A stretch of 64,000 bases of DNA from Gorsachius magnificus (lineage: Eukaryota; Chordata; Aves; Pelecaniformes; Ardeidae). The notes beneath the pieces were generated by a model that saw nothing but the letters and a program-made list of their open reading frames with translations, searched no databases and was not told the DNA's origin. Made by a program: the position numbers and the translations under genes. Where the stretch lies: NCBI GenBank assembly GCA_034008185.1, contig CM067081.1:108013265-108077264 (forward strand), written 5' to 3'. The stretch's first letter is position 1. Every line of letters begins with the position of its first letter. Positions 60,106-64,000 of the stretch are shown here, one piece after another.

Positions 60106-63100
60106 GCTGTAAATCCTTAACTATTACCTTGCAGATGTTACTGCTTGAACATATTTTCCTGCACCCTAGTTGCGCAGTTATACCACAAATCTCATTTGCC
60201 CCTTTGTGGCTATGTATTGTTTATATATTTATGTTTATCTGTGTCACAAAATTCTGTTAGCACTCTTACAATGTCACAAAATTCTTATATACAGTCACAG
60301 ATTACCCTGCTTTGGTGTGCTTTTGTCTAAATTCAATACAAACATACTTACTATACCTTATTTAGTTTCAGGCTTTATGGGTGCCACAGGCTTCTGCTTC
60401 TGCTACATCTTCCTAGGAGAAATTCTGCTTTATGTGAAATTTGGGGTTCTATCTTAGAGACGTAGTGAGCTCTGCAGGGCTTGGCCAAGCAAGATGTTTA
60501 TTCATAACTGGTTTTAAATGTAAATAAACCAGGCTTTATTTGTTTTGTCTTAATTTAACCTTTACTTTGCAGTATTATGAGACCAACATAATGATATTAT
60601 ATTAGCAGACAGGAATTATAAATTAAACCAGTCATACATGAGTGCTATTTACTTCTGTAGTTTCAGGGGGTTGGCCTGAATACAGAACAAGACATAGACA
60701 GTGTAAGTTCTGATAAGTAAATTCAGTTTAAGAACTTGCAAATAAATATTTACAATGAAATTTATTGCACATCCAAAGAAGCAGAAAAAATTACATGTTT
60801 GCAACCTATTTTTTTTAACAAAGTAGTTAAAGAAAATCATATTCCAGTTTGGAGGCAGATACCTGAATTGCATGCTGAATTTGGGGAGGTACTTTAAGTA
60901 CGTGCTGAATTTAAGGAGTTACTGGCTTTTACTCCTTGGTGTATGAAGGCCAGAACTAAAAAAAAAAACTTAAATACTTTTATGCTTAACACAACACAAC
61001 CAAAATTAAGCATATATGCTGCAAAATAGAATTCCCAGTGATAAATCAGGTATGTCCTTTTTCTATAGAGTGAGCAAAGAAAGTCAGTTGCCGAAGAAAG
61101 TGATAAACCATGTTAACATAGAGGGCAAGAGAAGACAAATCAGCAAGGGAGAGAAAGGTGATGCTGCCTGACTTCAGGCACCTAACTAGAGACATAGCTT
61201 GGCTCATCTGTGTAACTGATGTTCAGAGCCTTCTTCCCAAGCTGAGATGCCTAAGGAAAGAGCGGTGTCACTAGCCCCTGTCTTTTGCCAAGAAGTCTGG
61301 ACTGGATCACCCACCCAAAACCAGAGAAAAGAAAACCAGTTTCCTGGCTCTGCTTTGTTGTACAGTTCTCTAGGACAATGTTTTAAGCAGGAGGCAATGA
61401 CTGGGTGGAAAGGGGAAGAAAATGATGAATGGAAACGCTTCCTATGCTGTGATCAAAGGTAGCTAGTTGTGCTGGGGTCTGGATGAAGGAACTAGATAAT
61501 GAATGAGATAAAGCGTCGTTTGTCTGTTCAGCCCAGTAATTAAACCACTTAAGGTTTAGAGGAAAGACCTAGGATAGCTTCTGTTGTTTTCTTGGGTTGC
61601 TACTTCTTATTTATCTAAGACTGTAATGCATATAATACACAAATAATTCAGAGAAACCTGGACTTCTAAAGTTCAGTGGAGGGATGGCATCGATGGGAAC
61701 ACAGTAAGACTGAATAACAGCCTAATGATCTGCAGTTTCTAAAGATAAAATGTTCACAGTAAAAAAATAGCCAAACAAACAAAGAGAAATAATTCAGCAT
61801 GAGTGGTGTTTTTTATGTAAGTGCATTTTATTCTCAGGTGAGATATCAACATATAGGCATTTAGATAGCCCTACTTTGAGTGCTGAAGAGGACATATAAC
61901 CATGTTATGGAACTGCTGTGATTAAGCTAATAGGCCTTGATATGAGATAGCATATTTGAAATTAAGCACAATGACCCATGAGTATCACTTCAGGGTTTCC
62001 AGAGTGATGCCTGCTCCTCTTCAGTGGTTGAGGAATACAGATTACAGACATGACAGCTTCTGCTTTGTCTTTGACTGACCCAGAAACAGTATCACACCCA
62101 CTTCAACTTTTTCCTGTTCATATGACAATATATAATTCTACCATGATGGAAACTTACTTGGTTTTGGCATGGATGAATTATGAGATTCTCTGTTATCAAC
62201 TTTTGCTGTGAAACTGTCTGGGTTTCAGTGTGGGGGCAGGTAGTAAGAGTGGCAGAAGCCCTAAATGATCCAATTTTCTTCCTCAAACATCTGCTGTGGA
62301 TGGAATTTTGGGAGAGAATGGTTGAAAAGAGTAATACAGAGTTAATTGCTGAAATAGAAGCTATGTAGAGACAGTTTTTGACTGAAATCAAGTCTTATGT
62401 CACCATACTTAGCCCAGAGTTTTTTCCAGAAAACGAATATGATGTTTAAATGCAAAAGAAAAATTCAATATCTTTTCTTTGTTGTGACTTTGCCTTAATT
62501 CAGATTCTGCACTAAGGAAACTTGTTGTGGTTTTGAAAGATTCACAGTTTAACTAAAGGCTCAGGAGAGAAAGTTAAGTAACTCTGTTCAGCTCAGATAA
62601 ACACTATAGAGCCTAACTTTGTATGTAAACCTGATTAAGATGTTTCAGGCATTTGGAAAGCCACTCCATGCCTTCACCACCTAATTTTTCTTTGTTATTC
62701 CTGACACCTGAGCAAGCTTCTGGCACAATGCAGCCCTCCCTATGTCCTTTCCCTTGGCCATTCATTGTACACAATCCCCGCAACCTGCAGTCATTCACTG
62801 ACAATGACTGTCCATTCTCCAAATAAGTTTCATTTGTAGAACTGCTTTTGGGTCTCATTGGCTATAAAAATTTCAGCACTCACTCGTCTTATGTGTTTAC
62901 TTTCAGATTTGTTTGATGACTGAAAATTCTCCTAATTTGCATGCATCAAACTTTAATATTTAACCCGGCATGGAAGATATCCATTCTCAGCCACAAGTGA
63001 TTCTGGTATTCTGGTATTCTTTGAGATTAGAGTTCAGCCACCATCTCTCAAAGTCAGCAAATAGATTAAAATCAGTCTTTCCAAACTGAATACTGTTGGT

Positions 63101-63321
63101 GTCTATTGATTAATTTGTCAGTTAAGAATTCCGTTTGAATATTTCACAACTTTATTTGTTTAGCTGTTTTACATATATAATACCACTAAAAGGTGTTTCC
63201 ATCGCCCTCTTTATCCCATGTTACAATTTGTTTATTAATTTACCAAATAAAGCTAAGTCCTCCTAGGACCAATTGGACTACTAGGTTCTTTCTGACTTAC
63301 TCCTCTGTTGGTTGATCTGTT
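60106..63321. other. unassigned DNA
   Basis: No supported gene or recognised repeat. Coding-like frames at 62180-62368 (plus) and 62613-62858 (minus) overlap weak splice-like words only. Confidence 0.45.
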
Positions 63322-63327
63322 TCTTAC

Positions 63328-63352
63328 CTTACTGAACACACGAAGGGGTGAC
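63328..63352 (-). other. candidate 25-nt microexon
   Basis: On the minus strand a strong acceptor (TTTCACCCTCTTCCACAG) precedes 63352, and a strong donor (AAG|GTAAGA) follows 63328. Two of three frames are open. The CR1 at 63398 lies just upstream of it on that strand. It is too short to trust without transcript data. Confidence 0.18.
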
Positions 63353-63397
63353 CTGTGGAAGAGGGTGAAATCATCCTGGTCCTTTAACAATCTGTCA

Positions 63398-64000
63398 TCC
63401 CATGGCAAGGGATGCGAAGAATAACAAGAAGGGTTTATACAGGTATATGAGCTGTAAAAGGATGGTTAAAGAAAGCATACCCCTATGGATGAGCAAGACC
63501 AGCAAGCTGGTAACAGCAGATGAGGAGAAGGCTGAGGTACTCAGCAACTTTTTTGCCTCAGTCTTCTCTGGCAACCTCTCTCCTCACCCCACCTGAGTTG
63601 ATGGATGGCATGAGGGGGACCGGGAGGGCAAAACCCCTCCTGCTGTAGGAGAAGATCAGGTTCGTGACCACCTGAGGAACCTGAACTCACATAAGTCCAT
63701 GGGACCTGATGAGATGCATCCCAGAGTCCTGAGGGAACTGGCTGATGTAGTTGCCAAGCCACTCTCCATGATATTTGAAGAGTCATGGCAGTCAGGTGAA
63801 GTCCCTGGTGACTGGAAGAAGGGAAACATTGTGCCCATTTTCAAAAAGGGTAGAAAGGAGGACCCGGGAACTACTGACCTGTCAGCGTCACCTCTGTGCC
63901 TGGGAAGATCATGGAACAGATCCTCCTAGAAGCTATGCTGAAGGACATGGAGGCCAGGGAGATAATTCGAGATAGCCAGGATGGCTTCACCAAGGGCAAG
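63398..64000 (+). mobile_element. young CR1 LINE, continues beyond the window
   Basis: It starts near 63398 in the region between endonuclease and reverse transcriptase ([11 protein letters not shown]...) and runs to the window's end in the reverse transcriptase. It is a close relative of 24217-24820. The frame from 63402 stops at 63594-63596 (TGA, where the 24 kb copy has CGA), and a one-base deletion lies near 63863. A TGA at 63875-63877 matches the TGA at 24690-24692 in the other copy. Confidence 0.93.

Noticed and set aside
62180..62368. Protein-like plus-strand frame
   Set aside because: Splice-like words nearby are weak and no family was recognised.

Overview
The window looks like nuclear DNA from a bird. 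It is AT-rich and gene-poor. It carries many CR1 LINE copies on both strands, most cut at the 5' end, and several end in the CR1-type octamer ATTCTATG. It also holds LTRs of avian ERVL-like and alpharetrovirus-like type. There are no operons, no rRNA genes, no convincing tRNA genes and no CRISPR arrays. The species cannot be named from sequence alone.

Layout. 1-7234: AT-rich DNA with a possible tRNA-derived relic, an old minus-strand CR1 (1856-2400), a short coding-like segment (2577-2813) and a candidate minus-strand exon (4120-4299). 7235-11250: a minus-strand CR1 interrupted by a 5'-deleted alpharetrovirus-like provirus (pol tail, stop-broken env, 3' LTR). 12440-12560: an LTR fragment. 16220-17670: a broken retrocopy of the oxysterol-binding-protein gene OSBPL2, followed by an ERVL-type LTR (18267-18774). 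21202-30290: a CR1 cluster, with three closely matching copies of one subfamily in -, +, - order, the plus copy keeping most of ORF2 and abutting an older CR1. 33600-36880: old CR1 remnants. 46810-48195: two different LTRs 220 bp apart, the first with a perfect 5-bp target duplication. 58590-58923: a solo LTR with a 6-bp target duplication. 63398-64000: the start of another copy of the young CR1 subfamily, running off the window.

No intact, confidently named host gene is present. A few short segments have good splice signals and one open frame: minus strand 4120-4299, 34346-34366, 45277-45411, 51880-51989 and 63328-63352; plus strand 22499-22559. They may be exons of unrecognised genes, but each could be chance, and I give them low confidence.

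I found no new multi-gene system. The most informative signals are: in-frame stop codons shared between separate young CR1 copies, which suggests a subfamily copied from a source that could not make full-length ORF2; an OSBPL2 mRNA-like retrocopy, an unusual event in birds; and the ERV nested in CR1 with deleted flanks.
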